From assembly GCA_016929595.1 (NCBI GenBank), contig JAFGIN010000159.1, positions 1-64,000 of the forward strand: DNA of 64,000 bases, given 5' to 3'. A model generated the notes under the pieces. That model was not told the origin of the DNA. It ran no database searches and saw only the letters and a list, made by a program, of their open reading frames with translations. The translations under genes were made by a program, and so were the position numbers. Origin of the DNA: Chitinispirillaceae bacterium. GTDB lineage: Bacteria > Fibrobacterota > Chitinivibrionia > Chitinivibrionales > Chitinispirillaceae. This document shows, in pieces, positions 33,568 through 43,299 of this stretch; within the stretch, counting starts at the first letter, position 1; every line of letters starts with the position of its first letter.

Positions 33568-35337
33568 ATGAAGCGAATTCTGGTTGGATTAATACTTTTA
33601 GCTGGCAATGCCCTTGCTCAGAATATTGTGCGTCCTCAAAGATTTACTGTAACAAGTATTGGAGGACAGGTCGATCTATGGGATACCGGATCTTCCCGTT
33701 GGCTTCCATGCATTGATGGATCTCAGTGTGGCACTGGCAGTCTGTTCGCAACCCGCGAATCATCCAGTGTGCAATTGACATTTGAACCTGCTGTCATGAT
33801 TACTGCAAAAGAGAACAGCAGGGTCAAATTGAATAATTTTCTGGTGAATGAAAACAAAAAAATGATAAGGATGCAGATTGCACTGGAAAAGGGTGATTTT
33901 GATGTAAAAACTTCAGGGTTACAAAATATAACACTTTTTTTAACATTGAATACTCCGGTTGCAGTACTGCAGATACATTCTGCAGAAGCTTCAATCCATG
34001 TTTCGAGTGACTCTACAGTGGTTAATGTTAAGAATGGTGAACTGAAGGCTGAGAACCGCAGTTCACAGATAAAGGCTGCTGTTCGGGAAAAATTCAGTGC
34101 AGTAGTTACGGGAAAAACACCGGAAGTCGTTGTAGAATCACTGTCGGGAGTTGAACTCTTACAGAATGCAGATTCAAAAGAACCGACCATTGCAATTCTT
34201 TCGATACAATCTAGTGGTGTCAGTAAAGGGAATGCTTCAAACGTAGCGAATTATGTTGCTGAAAAATATCAGGAAGTCAGTTCAAATTCACGAGTTTTGT
34301 ACCTTGATGATATCAGGGAAATGCTGCGGGTTGAGAATAGTGAAGGAATGCTCGATTGCTTTACTGATTCATGTATTTCAAGGATTGGCGGGGTACTTGG
34401 AGCGGATCTTGTTATTATTGGTAATCTTGGACAGGTTGGGAAAAACTTTCTGTTTTCCCTGAAACTGATAGATGTTACACGCGATAAAACATTGTCTCGT
34501 ATAACCAAGACCGTTGAATCGGATGTCGGATTGATTTTAAATGAGATTCCCGGGATGGTTAATAAGCTTGCAAATGCACAGGAGTTAATCAAACCAGCAA
34601 AGCCTGCTGCTTCTGAAACGGCAGGAGGAAAAACTGCTGTATCCCCATTCTCTGAAAAAGAGGTGTGGGTAAATGGCGGTACTTTTTATATGGGGCTTGA
34701 TTTTGATGGAAAATCATTTGATGCGCTTCCTGTACATACCGTTTCTGTGAGCGGATTTTATCTGGACAAATACGAAGTGACACGTGCGGAATTTGAGAAA
34801 GTCATGGGGGTCAATCCGTCATCTTCACGAGGATGTGAGAAATGTCCGGTTGAGAATGTTACATGGGATGAAGCGGACCAGTATTGCAGGAAACTTGGTA
34901 AACGTCTGCCTTCCGAAGCAGAATGGGAGTATGCCTGTCGTGCCGGTACAACCAGTAAGTTTCATTATGGTGATGTTCTGAGCGGGGAAATGGCAAATTT
35001 TGATTCAAAATCTTCCTTTGGAGGCGTTCCGGCGACCACACCTAGAAAACGTTCTATTCCGGTGGGCGAATTCAAACCTAATGCATGGGGATTGCACGAT
35101 ATGCATGGAAATGTTGCAGAATGGTGCTACGACTGGTATGATGCAGCTTATTACGGAAACTCTCCGGATAAAAATCCAAAAGGGCCCGGGGATGGCAAAT
35201 TGAAAGTTGTCAGGGGTGGGTCATGGAATGGGGCTGCAACGACGCTCTTTTCAGGAAAACGTTTTGCTTATAATCCACAGATGCGGCTATCATCCATAGG
35301 GTTTCGTTGTGCAAAGGACGACTATGGGAACAAATAG
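33568..35337 (+). CDS. Secreted FecR-like / FGE-sulfatase-domain protein
   Basis: The 589-aa protein has a signal peptide (ILVGLILLAGNALA). An N-terminal FecR-like beta domain follows (ALEKGDFDVKTSG, TLNTPVAVLQIHSAEASI, VKNGELKAENRSS). The middle domain is of the type that computes or binds on secreted lipoproteins (IAILSIQSSGVSKGN, LGADLVIIGNLGQVG). From about residue 358 an FGE/SUMF1-like C-type-lectin fold begins (VNGGTFYMG, YEVTRAEFEKVMG, RLPSEAEWEYACRAG, GNVAEWCYDWYD, VRGGSWNGAATTLFSGKR, GFRCAKD). The cysteines that make true formylglycine generators active are not at the usual place, so a binding or structural role is more likely. It precedes the ECF-sigma operon and shares the FecR theme with it. 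Confidence 0.82.
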   Translation: MKRILVGLILLAGNALAQNIVRPQRFTVTSIGGQVDLWDTGSSRWLPCIDGSQCGTGSLFATRESSSVQLTFEPAVMITAKENSRVKLNNFLVNENKKMIRMQIALEKGDFDVKTSGLQNITLFLTLNTPVAVLQIHSAEASIHVSSDSTVVNVKNGELKAENRSSQIKAAVREKFSAVVTGKTPEVVVESLSGVELLQNADSKEPTIAILSIQSSGVSKGNASNVANYVAEKYQEVSSNSRVLYLDDIREMLRVENSEGMLDCFTDSCISRIGGVLGADLVIIGNLGQVGKNFLFSLKLIDVTRDKTLSRITKTVESDVGLILNEIPGMVNKLANAQELIKPAKPAASETAGGKTAVSPFSEKEVWVNGGTFYMGLDFDGKSFDALPVHTVSVSGFYLDKYEVTRAEFEKVMGVNPSSSRGCEKCPVENVTWDEADQYCRKLGKRLPSEAEWEYACRAGTTSKFHYGDVLSGEMANFDSKSSFGGVPATTPRKRSIPVGEFKPNAWGLHDMHGNVAEWCYDWYDAAYYGNSPDKNPKGPGDGKLKVVRGGSWNGAATTLFSGKRFAYNPQMRLSSIGFRCAKDDYGNK

Positions 35338-35709
35338 TTCCTGCTGACCGACATTGTATTGAGAGGTTTTCTCCCTGTTTCTTAAGAAATTACATAACAG
35401 GACCTTACGGCCGGAATTCAAGACTGAAATGGCTGAAAAACGCTTCGGGGTACTATCTTCGCTTTTCTTGCTTGTCATATATCACCGAATTTAGGTTTAA
35501 ATGTATCCGAATGTTATATTCCTTATTAATGTATCGTTATGAAGTACGCCTGCTACTATTTAATTTCTAAACAATTTTACATGATTTGCATTATCATATT
35601 ACTATGGTATTGAATTTTAACCGCTTATTTTGCAATCCTGCTGAAAAATTCAGCCATTTTGCTTATTGGTAATAAGTGCTGTATATATGGCGGTGGAACT
35701 AAGAAAATA
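35338..35709. other. Intergenic stretch before the ECF operon
   Basis: No gene is supported here. A short perfect hairpin GCTGAA-AAA-TTCAGC (35640-35654) followed by CATTTTGC lies about 55 bp before the PEGA gene. I could not identify a convincing promoter or a site of the ECF sigma factor. Confidence 0.35.
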
Positions 35710-36591
35710 ATGTATTTATTTAAACAACGTATTTATATTTTTTTATTTTATTTAATGGTGACCAGTTTCCAGGGGGAGTGTGGCTCATCTCTGGGAGTAT
35801 GTGAATTAACAGGTGATCTCTCCCGCTATCCGGCAGCTGCGGATCTGCCTGAAAAACTGTTGAGAAGGTTACAGTTTGAGCATCTGCCCGGTGGTATTGT
35901 TCCTGTTATTATAGAGAAGCCACAGTGTGACAGTTGTATCGCAATTGTATGTGGAGAGATAGAGACTGTAGATTCAATAGACTTTCTGCATATGAAAATC
36001 TCTGATACTTCAAGAAGTAACATCGAGCAGAAACGTTTTCCATTGTCATCATACTCCATTGATGATATTGTGGACCTTGAAATTTTAAAAATTAAAAGTT
36101 TCCTGGAGAGGAAGTTCTTTGTAAAGGTACGTATCAATGCAATTCCGCTGGATTGTGATGTATACCTTAATGGTGTTAGAGTTGGCGATACTCCTACAGA
36201 ACTTGTGCTGGAGAATGGGAACTACAGATTGTCTCTGGAGCATCAATTTTGCAGAGTCTACAGGGACTCAATAGAAATTTTACCGGGTAATGATCTGGAT
36301 ATTAATGCTACCTTGAAATTTGAAGGATACCAGGTAAAGCCTTTTTTATGGGGATCTTTGTTGCTCTCTGCTGCTACTGCCGGTGTCTGGATCACAGAAG
36401 CAGTTCTCCATGATCAGTATCTTGGTCTGAAAAAGGGTTCTCCTGAGTTTAACGAATATTTCAGAAGGTATGAGACAACGAATTATATACGAATCGGATT
36501 ACTCAATAGTGCTGCCCTGAGCTGGACTGTAAGCTGGTTTATATCAATAAAAAATAGAAATCTTAAAAAAAAGTTATTTTCATCGTTTTAA
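35710..36591 (+). CDS. Secreted PEGA-domain protein with C-terminal membrane segments
   Basis: ATG 35710 starts a 293-aa product with a signal peptide (IYIFLFYLMVTSFQGECG); a TTG at 35659 is in frame but unlikely. Residues about 135-205 form a PEGA domain (VRINAIPLDCDVYLNGVRVG, TPTELVLENGNYRLSLEH), a surface-layer-associated beta-sandwich. The C-terminus has two hydrophobic segments (FLWGSLLLSAATAGVWI and RIGLLNSAALSWTVSWFI) around a charged loop with a YxxYxxxN-like pattern, common in PEGA proteins. It is the first gene of an operon with an ECF sigma factor and anti-sigma, so it may be a regulated envelope component or a sensor. Confidence 0.75.
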   Translation: MYLFKQRIYIFLFYLMVTSFQGECGSSLGVCELTGDLSRYPAAADLPEKLLRRLQFEHLPGGIVPVIIEKPQCDSCIAIVCGEIETVDSIDFLHMKISDTSRSNIEQKRFPLSSYSIDDIVDLEILKIKSFLERKFFVKVRINAIPLDCDVYLNGVRVGDTPTELVLENGNYRLSLEHQFCRVYRDSIEILPGNDLDINATLKFEGYQVKPFLWGSLLLSAATAGVWITEAVLHDQYLGLKKGSPEFNEYFRRYETTNYIRIGLLNSAALSWTVSWFISIKNRNLKKKLFSSF

Positions 36592-36608
36592 AATCATTGA
36601 ACTATATA

Positions 36609-37175
36609 ATGACACTAGCTAACAAATATGTAGATGACAATGAGATGCAGAAGATTACCCGGGCAGCACAGGGTGATAAATATGCGTTTTCTGAGTTATT
36701 TAACCAATATAAGGTAATGGTCTACCGGATTGTTTGCCGGTTCCTGGGTCAGGCGGAGGATGCTGATGATGCAGTGCAGCAGATTTTCATTGAGCTTTAT
36801 AAATCTCTTCCGGGGTACATGGGAAATTCAAAATTCACGACCTGGCTCTATAGGATTGCAGTTAATGTTTCTATTCAATATATCAGAAAAAGAAAAAGGG
36901 ATTCTGAGTTTGATACTTTAAATCCGGAATCGCATATCGATTCAACACAAAATGCAAGCGCATCCATAGAGAAAACGGAGCTTCAGAAGCAGATCGCGGT
37001 TGCGCTTGAAGGAATTCATGAAAGGAAGCGGACTGTACTTATTCTTCATGATATGGAGGGACTGACCATGGAAGAGATCGCCGGGATTACCGGTCTGCCG
37101 CTGGGTACAGTGAAAAGTAGATTGTTCCATGGACGGGACGAGATGCGTAGCAAACTAAAGAAACAATTGGGTTGA
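36609..37175 (+). CDS. ECF RNA polymerase sigma factor
   Basis: The 188-aa protein has region 2 (FSELFNQYKVMVYRIVCRFL, EDADDAVQQIFIELYKSLPGY, KFTTWLYRIAVNVSIQYIRKRKR) and region 4 (ALEGIHERKRTVLILHDM, TMEEIAGITGLPLGTVKSRLFHGRDEMR). It is an RpoE-like ECF factor without C-terminal extension. ATG 36609 is chosen; TTG 36597 is possible and neither has a clear SD. It is followed immediately by its anti-sigma gene. Such factors redirect transcription in response to envelope signals and usually activate their own operon. Confidence 0.95.
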   Translation: MTLANKYVDDNEMQKITRAAQGDKYAFSELFNQYKVMVYRIVCRFLGQAEDADDAVQQIFIELYKSLPGYMGNSKFTTWLYRIAVNVSIQYIRKRKRDSEFDTLNPESHIDSTQNASASIEKTELQKQIAVALEGIHERKRTVLILHDMEGLTMEEIAGITGLPLGTVKSRLFHGRDEMRSKLKKQLG

Positions 37176-37177
37176 TT

Positions 37178-38896
37178 ATGAAATGTACGTTGGTAGATCA
37201 TCTGATTGATGAGTTCATTGATGGGAGTTGTGATGCTGCTATCACTTCGCAGGTGAAGGAGCATATAGATTCCTGTATACCCTGTTCCGATGAATACGCA
37301 TCAAGGCTGCAGATCCGCTCTGCCATGCGCTCGTTTCCCGTTTCATCGAAAACTGATGCTCAGTGGCGGGCAATCGAAAATCAGATTCTTAATGAGATAG
37401 AGTCTGTTACACCAGGGAGTAGAACGGTTTCCTTTAAAAAGCCTTTTACTTTTGCTACTCAGTTGCGTGTTGCAGCGGTACTTCTGCTCTTTTTATTTGC
37501 ATCAATCCCGCTGGTGTATTACAGGCTGCATCATCCTCAAAACGGTAGTGCTCTGGCAAGTGCACCTCAGGTCATAAGTCTTGAAGGGGCGGTAGAGCTT
37601 AATGGAATCGCTTTTTCAAATAGTAACAGTTTTTCAGAAGTAAAGGTTAATGAAGTAATTTCTACCAGTGCGAAATCAAGTGCTGTTATTAAAACCGATT
37701 CCGGAAGTCACCTCACCGTAAAAGAAAAGTCAGCAATTAGAGTTAAATCCTTTTCTAAAAAGAATCGGACCTTCCAGCTTGACTATGGGAAAGTTGCAGT
37801 CAGTGTTGCGAAACGAAAATCGGACCAGCTTTTTTCAGTCAAGACCAGGAATGCAGTGTGTGAGGTTGTGGGTACCAGATTCTCCGTAGAGTTTACCGGG
37901 GACAGTTCTGCTCCGGCAACGCTACTTTCTGTTCTCGAGGGTTGCGTAAGATTCAGGACCAATGATGGAGATGCTGTACTGGTAAACAGTGGTGAACAAT
38001 GTACCATAAACGGTACATCTATTGGAAAAAAAGAACGCAGCATCGGGGAAGACGCAGTCATAACCAGTGGACAGAAAAACGCGATAGAAGCGGTTATCCG
38101 TGCTGGGGATAAAAAACTGGTTACAGGATCCGGAAATCACAATAGTAATGAGTATGTTTCGGTTGCGGAATATGTAAAACAGGTAAGTGGTGTCGATTCT
38201 TCTATCGAAAGGGATGACTATACAGGTGCTCTGCGGAAGATCGATGATATCATGGCAAATTCATTGCTCAAACCTGATCAGCATTATGATGCAAACATGA
38301 AGAAGGCAAGAATCCTGAAATATCTGAAAAGGTATTCTGATGTCGCCAGTGTACTGGAGGAGGTTGCAAACGGCAATTACAGAACTGAGTTTAAAGGAAA
38401 CGCTCTCTTTCAGTATGCAATGCTTCAGAAAAATGAACTTAACAATTCGAAAAAAGCTGTTGAAACGCTCAGAAAATATATTGATGCTCATAAAGACGGT
38501 TTGATGATCACCGATGCGTTTTATACGCTTGCCGAAGTTCTGCATGAGAAAAAGGAGTATTCGGCTGAGGCTGCTGTTTATAACCAATATATTGAACTTT
38601 TTGGAACTGCATCATCTGCGCAGCGGGCAGTTTATGAACTGGCAAGATTATACAGCACCGAGTTGAACGATCATTCCAGAGCTTTTGGGCTCTTTGCGCA
38701 TCTTAGCGATGTATATCCGGAAGGACCCTATTCTGAAGATGCGCTTTTCTGGAAAGCAAAATCTCTGCAGGCACAGGGGAAGGCTGCCCAGGAGATAATT
38801 GCATATAAAGAGTATCTTGGCAAATATCCTAATGGAAGATGGGCTATGGATGCCAAAGCACGGACTGCACGAAGCGAGACTGGAGATAAACAGTGA
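37178..38896 (+). CDS. Anti-sigma factor: zinc-finger, TM, FecR-like domain and TPR repeats
   Basis: The 572-aa product begins with a zinc-binding anti-sigma domain (H29-xxx-C33-xx-C36 in VKEHIDSCIPC) expected to hold the sigma factor in the cytoplasm. A TM helix at about residues 93-115 follows. A periplasmic FecR-like domain comes next (LEGAVELNGIAF, VISTSAKSSAVIKTDSGS, VCEVVGTRFSVEF) and then TPR repeats (NALFQYAMLQKNELNNSK, DAFYTLAEVLHEKKEYSAEA, RAVYELARLYSTEL). Joining FecR and TPR to an anti-sigma in one chain suggests that the periplasmic part senses a ligand or an assembling protein. ATG 37178 lies two bases after the sigma stop codon. Confidence 0.85.
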   Translation: MKCTLVDHLIDEFIDGSCDAAITSQVKEHIDSCIPCSDEYASRLQIRSAMRSFPVSSKTDAQWRAIENQILNEIESVTPGSRTVSFKKPFTFATQLRVAAVLLLFLFASIPLVYYRLHHPQNGSALASAPQVISLEGAVELNGIAFSNSNSFSEVKVNEVISTSAKSSAVIKTDSGSHLTVKEKSAIRVKSFSKKNRTFQLDYGKVAVSVAKRKSDQLFSVKTRNAVCEVVGTRFSVEFTGDSSAPATLLSVLEGCVRFRTNDGDAVLVNSGEQCTINGTSIGKKERSIGEDAVITSGQKNAIEAVIRAGDKKLVTGSGNHNSNEYVSVAEYVKQVSGVDSSIERDDYTGALRKIDDIMANSLLKPDQHYDANMKKARILKYLKRYSDVASVLEEVANGNYRTEFKGNALFQYAMLQKNELNNSKKAVETLRKYIDAHKDGLMITDAFYTLAEVLHEKKEYSAEAAVYNQYIELFGTASSAQRAVYELARLYSTELNDHSRAFGLFAHLSDVYPEGPYSEDALFWKAKSLQAQGKAAQEIIAYKEYLGKYPNGRWAMDAKARTARSETGDKQ

Positions 38897-40533
38897 TAGA
38901 ACGGGCTCCCAGAGTACTACCTTTCTTTTTTCTGGTTGCAATTTCAGTATTTCTGGGGTGTGCACAGCGAGACAATTTTTTTGATCCGTCAAGCCCCGGA
39001 TATGTCGGCACGCTCTCAGGGATTTATGTCTCTAATGGTTACGATAAAAACTTTGTTCTGCTGAATTATGGTGATTCCAACTTCGTTGTGCGTCCTGGAA
39101 CCAAATTTTTTTTCAATGCTACAGTTCTTGATTCCGTAACTGGAGATCCTCTTAACCTTAAAGTGCGTTTAAGAGTAAGCCAAATTGATGAAGGAGGAAG
39201 CTCGCCGTATACATACGAAAATGACGATTTCACAAGTGACAGTGTTCTTATCGGTGATACTGGAAGGGTCGTCGCTGTTTTTACAACAGGGGATCAGATC
39301 AATGTTATTTCAGAGAGAAAATTTTTCTTTACGATTAAACAAAACAGAAAACCAATGATCTTCACGTTTGCCCCTGCTGTGAAAGAGGCAAACATTGTAT
39401 GGGTTGGAAAACAGCAAACTGTTGATTTCCAAACTGAAATATATGATCCCGACTCACTTCTCGATTCACTATTTTATGCTTTGGTTTATGTAGATACCTT
39501 AAAAAACGAGAATGGTCTACCCGTTACGCTTGTGTATGATTCGATAAAAGTTCAAAAGAGAATAACAGACTGGTCTCCACTATACATAGACACCGTGAGT
39601 TTCAGGTGCTATTCAAGCAAACCCGGGATCAGTCAGGTATTTTTACACGCTTACGATAAAGAGAAACGGTTAGATTCTTCGAGTACTCTGGTTTATTTCA
39701 ATACGGTCGATCTTAGTAGACGTTCAGTAATAGATAGCGTTACCTACAGAAAAATAGGGAATGATTCCTTTTTTGTAAACTTCAAACCGTATGTCACTGT
39801 ATACAACGGCGATCTTTCAAATGCCAACTATATTTATTATTTTGGTGATGGCGACACAGCAACTCAAAATTCTTCAAATATGCCTCACGAGTTTAAAAAA
39901 CCAGGTTTGTACACGGTTCGATTAATCTTAGTGGATGAAGGGGGCATGAGTGACACTGATTCAGTTAATGTGGAAATTGTTGAACCCCCCAAACCGGTTA
40001 AAATCCTTGATCTTATTTCGACACCGGATTCCGGGCAGGCACCATTAGCTGTAAATTTTGAAGTAGTATTGCCTGCGGATGCCAATCCAAAGGATATTAA
40101 AGAAGTTAAAATCAAATTTGGTGATGGGGGATCGTATAATGGGAGCAAGAAAAAATATACCTATACAAATCCTGGAAAGTATGTTGTTAAAGCTATCGTT
40201 GAATCCAATACAACAATCGACACCGCTTATGACACAATTCGAGTTTATCCAAAATATATACACTATTCTCCAAAATGGACTTTGCAAGCTGGTGATACAG
40301 CCCGTTTCTGGTTGGAAAACTATACTTCGGTAAATAAAGCAGTGCGATGGACCGTTTCGGATACGGTAGCAGTTTTAAAACCCAGAGATACTTTAGCTGT
40401 CTTTATCAAGCCAACGTTCTTTCCAGTTGAAGTGAGGGTAGAGGAATTACCGGAAGGAAGTAGTGTGAATTACCCCTGGACCTATCCGATGGAGTCGTTT
40501 TTTATAAAAGTAGCTTCAAAACAGCAGAACTGA
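38893..40533 (+). CDS. PKD-domain lipoprotein of the ECF operon
   Basis: The 546-aa product starts at GTG 38893, overlapping the anti-sigma stop (GTGA). A lipobox (VFLGC) followed by AQRDNFFDPSSPGY marks a lipoprotein. The middle is a run of beta-sandwiches. At least two are PKD domains (YIYYFGDGDTATQNSSNMPHEF, YTVRLILVDEGGMSD; IKFGDGGSYNGSKKKYTY, YVVKAIVES). PKD domains bind protein or polysaccharide at the cell surface. Coupling to the sigma/anti-sigma pair suggests it is the ligand-facing or target component of the signalling unit. Confidence 0.82.
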   Translation: MIERAPRVLPFFFLVAISVFLGCAQRDNFFDPSSPGYVGTLSGIYVSNGYDKNFVLLNYGDSNFVVRPGTKFFFNATVLDSVTGDPLNLKVRLRVSQIDEGGSSPYTYENDDFTSDSVLIGDTGRVVAVFTTGDQINVISERKFFFTIKQNRKPMIFTFAPAVKEANIVWVGKQQTVDFQTEIYDPDSLLDSLFYALVYVDTLKNENGLPVTLVYDSIKVQKRITDWSPLYIDTVSFRCYSSKPGISQVFLHAYDKEKRLDSSSTLVYFNTVDLSRRSVIDSVTYRKIGNDSFFVNFKPYVTVYNGDLSNANYIYYFGDGDTATQNSSNMPHEFKKPGLYTVRLILVDEGGMSDTDSVNVEIVEPPKPVKILDLISTPDSGQAPLAVNFEVVLPADANPKDIKEVKIKFGDGGSYNGSKKKYTYTNPGKYVVKAIVESNTTIDTAYDTIRVYPKYIHYSPKWTLQAGDTARFWLENYTSVNKAVRWTVSDTVAVLKPRDTLAVFIKPTFFPVEVRVEELPEGSSVNYPWTYPMESFFIKVASKQQN

Positions 40534-40585
40534 AAATTCGTTAAAATATCCTGCTGTGCTTAAACTTTTCGAAAAAAGGGTGCTT

Positions 40586-41488
40586 TCAGTCAAGCTTGAA
40601 ATTCTGTCCAAGATAAATTCTGCGTGCTTCAGGGCTGTTCGCAAGTTCCTTTGCTGTTCCCGAAATCAATATCTTCCCTGAACTCATTATATAAGCCCGG
40701 TCGGTAATACGAAGTGTTTCGCGTACATTGTGATCGGTGATAAGAACACCATATCCCTTTGTTTTGAGCTCGTGAACAATACTTTGAATATCCTCAACCG
40801 CGATCGGGTCAACTCCCGCAAATGGCTCATCAAGAAGGATGAAATCCGGCTTTATTGCAAGAGTTCGGGCTATCTCAACTCTTCGGCGTTCTCCTCCGGA
40901 AAGTTGGTATCCAAGGCTTTTTTCAAGATGAGCAACATGAAGTTCTTCGAGGAGCTCTTGCATTCGAAGTTTGCGAGCTTTATGGCTCATTCTCTGAAAC
41001 TCAAGAACGGACATTACATTATCACGAACCGAGAGTTTGCGAAATATTGATGGTTCCTGAGGCAGATAACCGATCCCCATTCGTGCGCGTTTGTACATCG
41101 GTTTGCGTGAGATGTTTTTATCATCAAGGAAAATGGACCCTTTGTTCGGACGAATCAAACCAACAATCATATAAAATGTAGTTGTCTTTCCAGCACCATT
41201 GGGCCCCAGAAGCCCTACGATTTCACCCTGATGAACATTGATCGATGCTCCATCGACAACGGATCGCTTACTATAAATTTTAATGAGGTTGTTTGTGCGA
41301 ATCTCACGTTTCTTTTCTGATGGTTCTTCGACAGCTGCAGGTGATGCAGCAGTTGCAAGCGGGTTTTTCGGAGTTACTGCTTCTTCCGTTTCAGCAACCG
41401 GCGTGGTTTGCGGATCCTGATCTCTATCGCCTGATGGAACATTATTTTCATCAGGTGCTGGTTCGTTCATATCTGTGTATTCAGTCAT
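40586..41488 (-). CDS. lptB: LPS export ABC transporter ATP-binding protein LptB
   Basis: The 300-aa protein has an unusual acidic, Pro-rich N-terminal extension of about 64 residues before a standard LptB. Walker [11 protein letters not shown]-loop [12 protein letters not shown], signature [12 protein letters not shown], Walker [14 protein letters not shown] and the H-switch [10 protein letters not shown] are all intact. LptB powers extraction of lipopolysaccharide from the inner membrane with LptFG. The start overlaps the upstream ostA-type gene by 8 bp. LptF and LptG are not in the window. The extension could be a mis-set start, but no internal ATG precedes the core closely. Confidence 0.95.
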   Translation of the reverse strand: MTEYTDMNEPAPDENNVPSGDRDQDPQTTPVAETEEAVTPKNPLATAASPAAVEEPSEKKREIRTNNLIKIYSKRSVVDGASINVHQGEIVGLLGPNGAGKTTTFYMIVGLIRPNKGSIFLDDKNISRKPMYKRARMGIGYLPQEPSIFRKLSVRDNVMSVLEFQRMSHKARKLRMQELLEELHVAHLEKSLGYQLSGGERRRVEIARTLAIKPDFILLDEPFAGVDPIAVEDIQSIVHELKTKGYGVLITDHNVRETLRITDRAYIMSSGKILISGTAKELANSPEARRIYLGQNFKLD

Positions 41489-42677
41489 TTGTTACATCCT
41501 GGGGGATATAGGTACCTCGGGCACTGCCTGTGAGAACCAGTTGTGATGCTTTACCATTTCGAAATCTGACCGAAATGGAATCACCGCTTGCCTCATTTAT
41601 TCCTTTACTGTCTTTTTCTTCAATGAAATACCTGCTCCGTGCGTTGCCGGTAACTTTTACAGTTGAAACTGTGCCGCGTTCACCAAACCCCATGAGCATG
41701 GTTTTCCCGTCAGCCTCGTTTTTGGTCTGCCTGTCTTTCGCAGTATAGTACTCGGTGTGCGCTTTGCCAAATGTCCAGAGAGAGTCTACAGATCCTGAAT
41801 CTGAAATGGTGATGATCAGGCTGTCGCCGGTAACATGGGTATATGAAGTGTCGTTACTTTTAGGCATCGTATCGATATAGATACCTTTTGCTTTACCATA
41901 TACAGAAGCCTTCCTGAGTGATTCTTTACCAAAGTAGAGATTAATTGAATCGCCGGAGACGTTACTCCTGTCGAAGATAACCTCCGGGTTATCACGCAGG
42001 TATGCGATGTTTGAATCTGTAAAGTAATTTGCTCTGTTGCAGGTTGACACCATTTTCCCCTTGGTAATCTTTACATTATCCGAAACTGTCGCCTGTTTGA
42101 TCGAGTCGGTATAAGTCATGGTTTTACCAATAATAGTGAGCGTCTCGGCTGCAGCCGTATCAAAGCGGATGAGACGTGGATTACCCCTGAGGAAAAACCG
42201 CTTCTCGTCAAGGTAGTACTCTGCATCATTTCCTGTAAGCTGAGCCTGTTCCAGTGAGTCTGTATATTTGAATCTTCCTGATGCAACGAGAAGATTATTG
42301 TCTTTATTAAAATTCATGCGGTCACATGTCAGTTGCTGTGAATTGTTGGTGACAACGATATTATTTCTGAATTGGAGAATTCCCTGACTTCTCCACCATG
42401 TTGCTTCATCAGCTTTAATCCGGGTTTCTTCATAGGAAAAAACGACGTTGCCTCTGAGAATACTTATAAATTCGCCATTGGAATAGGTGTTTTCATTGCT
42501 GTTTGCCGATTCGAGTACCAGGTCGGCATTGTTTTCCTTTTTTGCTGAGTCTGCGGCGTATGAAAGAGTCACAAAAAGAAAGGTGCATGCTGATAACAAT
42601 AGTATCAATTGTTTGTGTGCAAAAAGCGACATTTTTACTGATTTAATAAAAAAAAGCGGATCAGAAAACATTTTCAT
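41481..42677 (-). CDS. OstA/LptA-like periplasmic LPS-transport protein
   Basis: The 398-aa product has a signal sequence ([20 protein letters not shown]) and repeated beta-jellyroll motifs of the OstA/LptA family ([61 protein letters not shown]-like segments). It is about twice the length of E. coli LptA, so it may be a longer bridge or a fusion of two OstA-like units. It is placed between lptC and lptB, so it most likely forms the periplasmic LPS bridge. Its start overlaps the lptC stop by 17 bp. Confidence 0.8.
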   Translation of the reverse strand: MKMFSDPLFFIKSVKMSLFAHKQLILLLSACTFLFVTLSYAADSAKKENNADLVLESANSNENTYSNGEFISILRGNVVFSYEETRIKADEATWWRSQGILQFRNNIVVTNNSQQLTCDRMNFNKDNNLLVASGRFKYTDSLEQAQLTGNDAEYYLDEKRFFLRGNPRLIRFDTAAAETLTIIGKTMTYTDSIKQATVSDNVKITKGKMVSTCNRANYFTDSNIAYLRDNPEVIFDRSNVSGDSINLYFGKESLRKASVYGKAKGIYIDTMPKSNDTSYTHVTGDSLIITISDSGSVDSLWTFGKAHTEYYTAKDRQTKNEADGKTMLMGFGERGTVSTVKVTGNARSRYFIEEKDSKGINEASGDSISVRFRNGKASQLVLTGSARGTYIPQDVTND

Positions 42678-43278
42678 CTTTACTTTCCACTCTGCGTTTG
42701 AAGTCCGGAAACCGTCCCTTTACATCTGAAGCAAATGAAAAGCGTGAAAAGTCTTCAGTCGCATCAAGGCCTTTTCCCCGCAGCTGGTCCCCTTTTTTTG
42801 TGACAATCTGGACAAAAGTATCTGATACCACTTTTTTCCGGTCTTTATACCAGTAGAGTTTATGGGAACGAATTTCCATTGTGTCTTTGGTTTTAATATA
42901 CACTTCCCCCCAGATTTTATAACTTTCCATCTGGTTTTTAACAATGCCGGAATCTGCCAGAACCAGTGAACTGACAGCCCCTGTGGAGTCATAAAAAGTC
43001 ATGCGAACGGGAACCATGGTGATTTCACCAGTATCAGTGATCGGTTTACGCATATGTTCCGATTGTAATTTCCATTGAAGCGTGTTGTTATTGTAAAATT
43101 GAATAGTTGAATTTTTAAACTCCTGAAAGGGTACTTTTATTTCTGCATCAGCAACGGGTAAGGTATCTTTTTTCGGTGCACAACCAATTATTGCTATAAG
43201 CACAACTGACGCGGAAAGATTCCGCAGTCTTTGATATTTCTCAAAGCTTGATGATAGTATCGAAGTAATCATACTCAT
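42661..43278 (-). CDS. lptC: LPS export system protein LptC, lipoprotein form
   Basis: The 205-aa protein has a lipobox-like IIGC at the end of a hydrophobic segment, then a single LptC-type jellyroll (IQFYNNNTLQWKLQSEHMRK, VPVRMTFYDSTGAVSSLVLADSG, YWYKDRKKVVSDTFVQIV, GKGLDATEDFSRFSFASDV). It passes LPS from the inner-membrane LptBFG complex to LptA. Most LptC proteins keep a TM anchor; here a lipid anchor is likely. The gene is followed directly by the ostA-type and lptB genes. Confidence 0.82.
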   Translation of the reverse strand: MSMITSILSSSFEKYQRLRNLSASVVLIAIIGCAPKKDTLPVADAEIKVPFQEFKNSTIQFYNNNTLQWKLQSEHMRKPITDTGEITMVPVRMTFYDSTGAVSSLVLADSGIVKNQMESYKIWGEVYIKTKDTMEIRSHKLYWYKDRKKVVSDTFVQIVTKKGDQLRGKGLDATEDFSRFSFASDVKGRFPDFKRRVESKDENVF

Positions 43279-43299
43279 TTCTAATATTCCCGTACGGGT

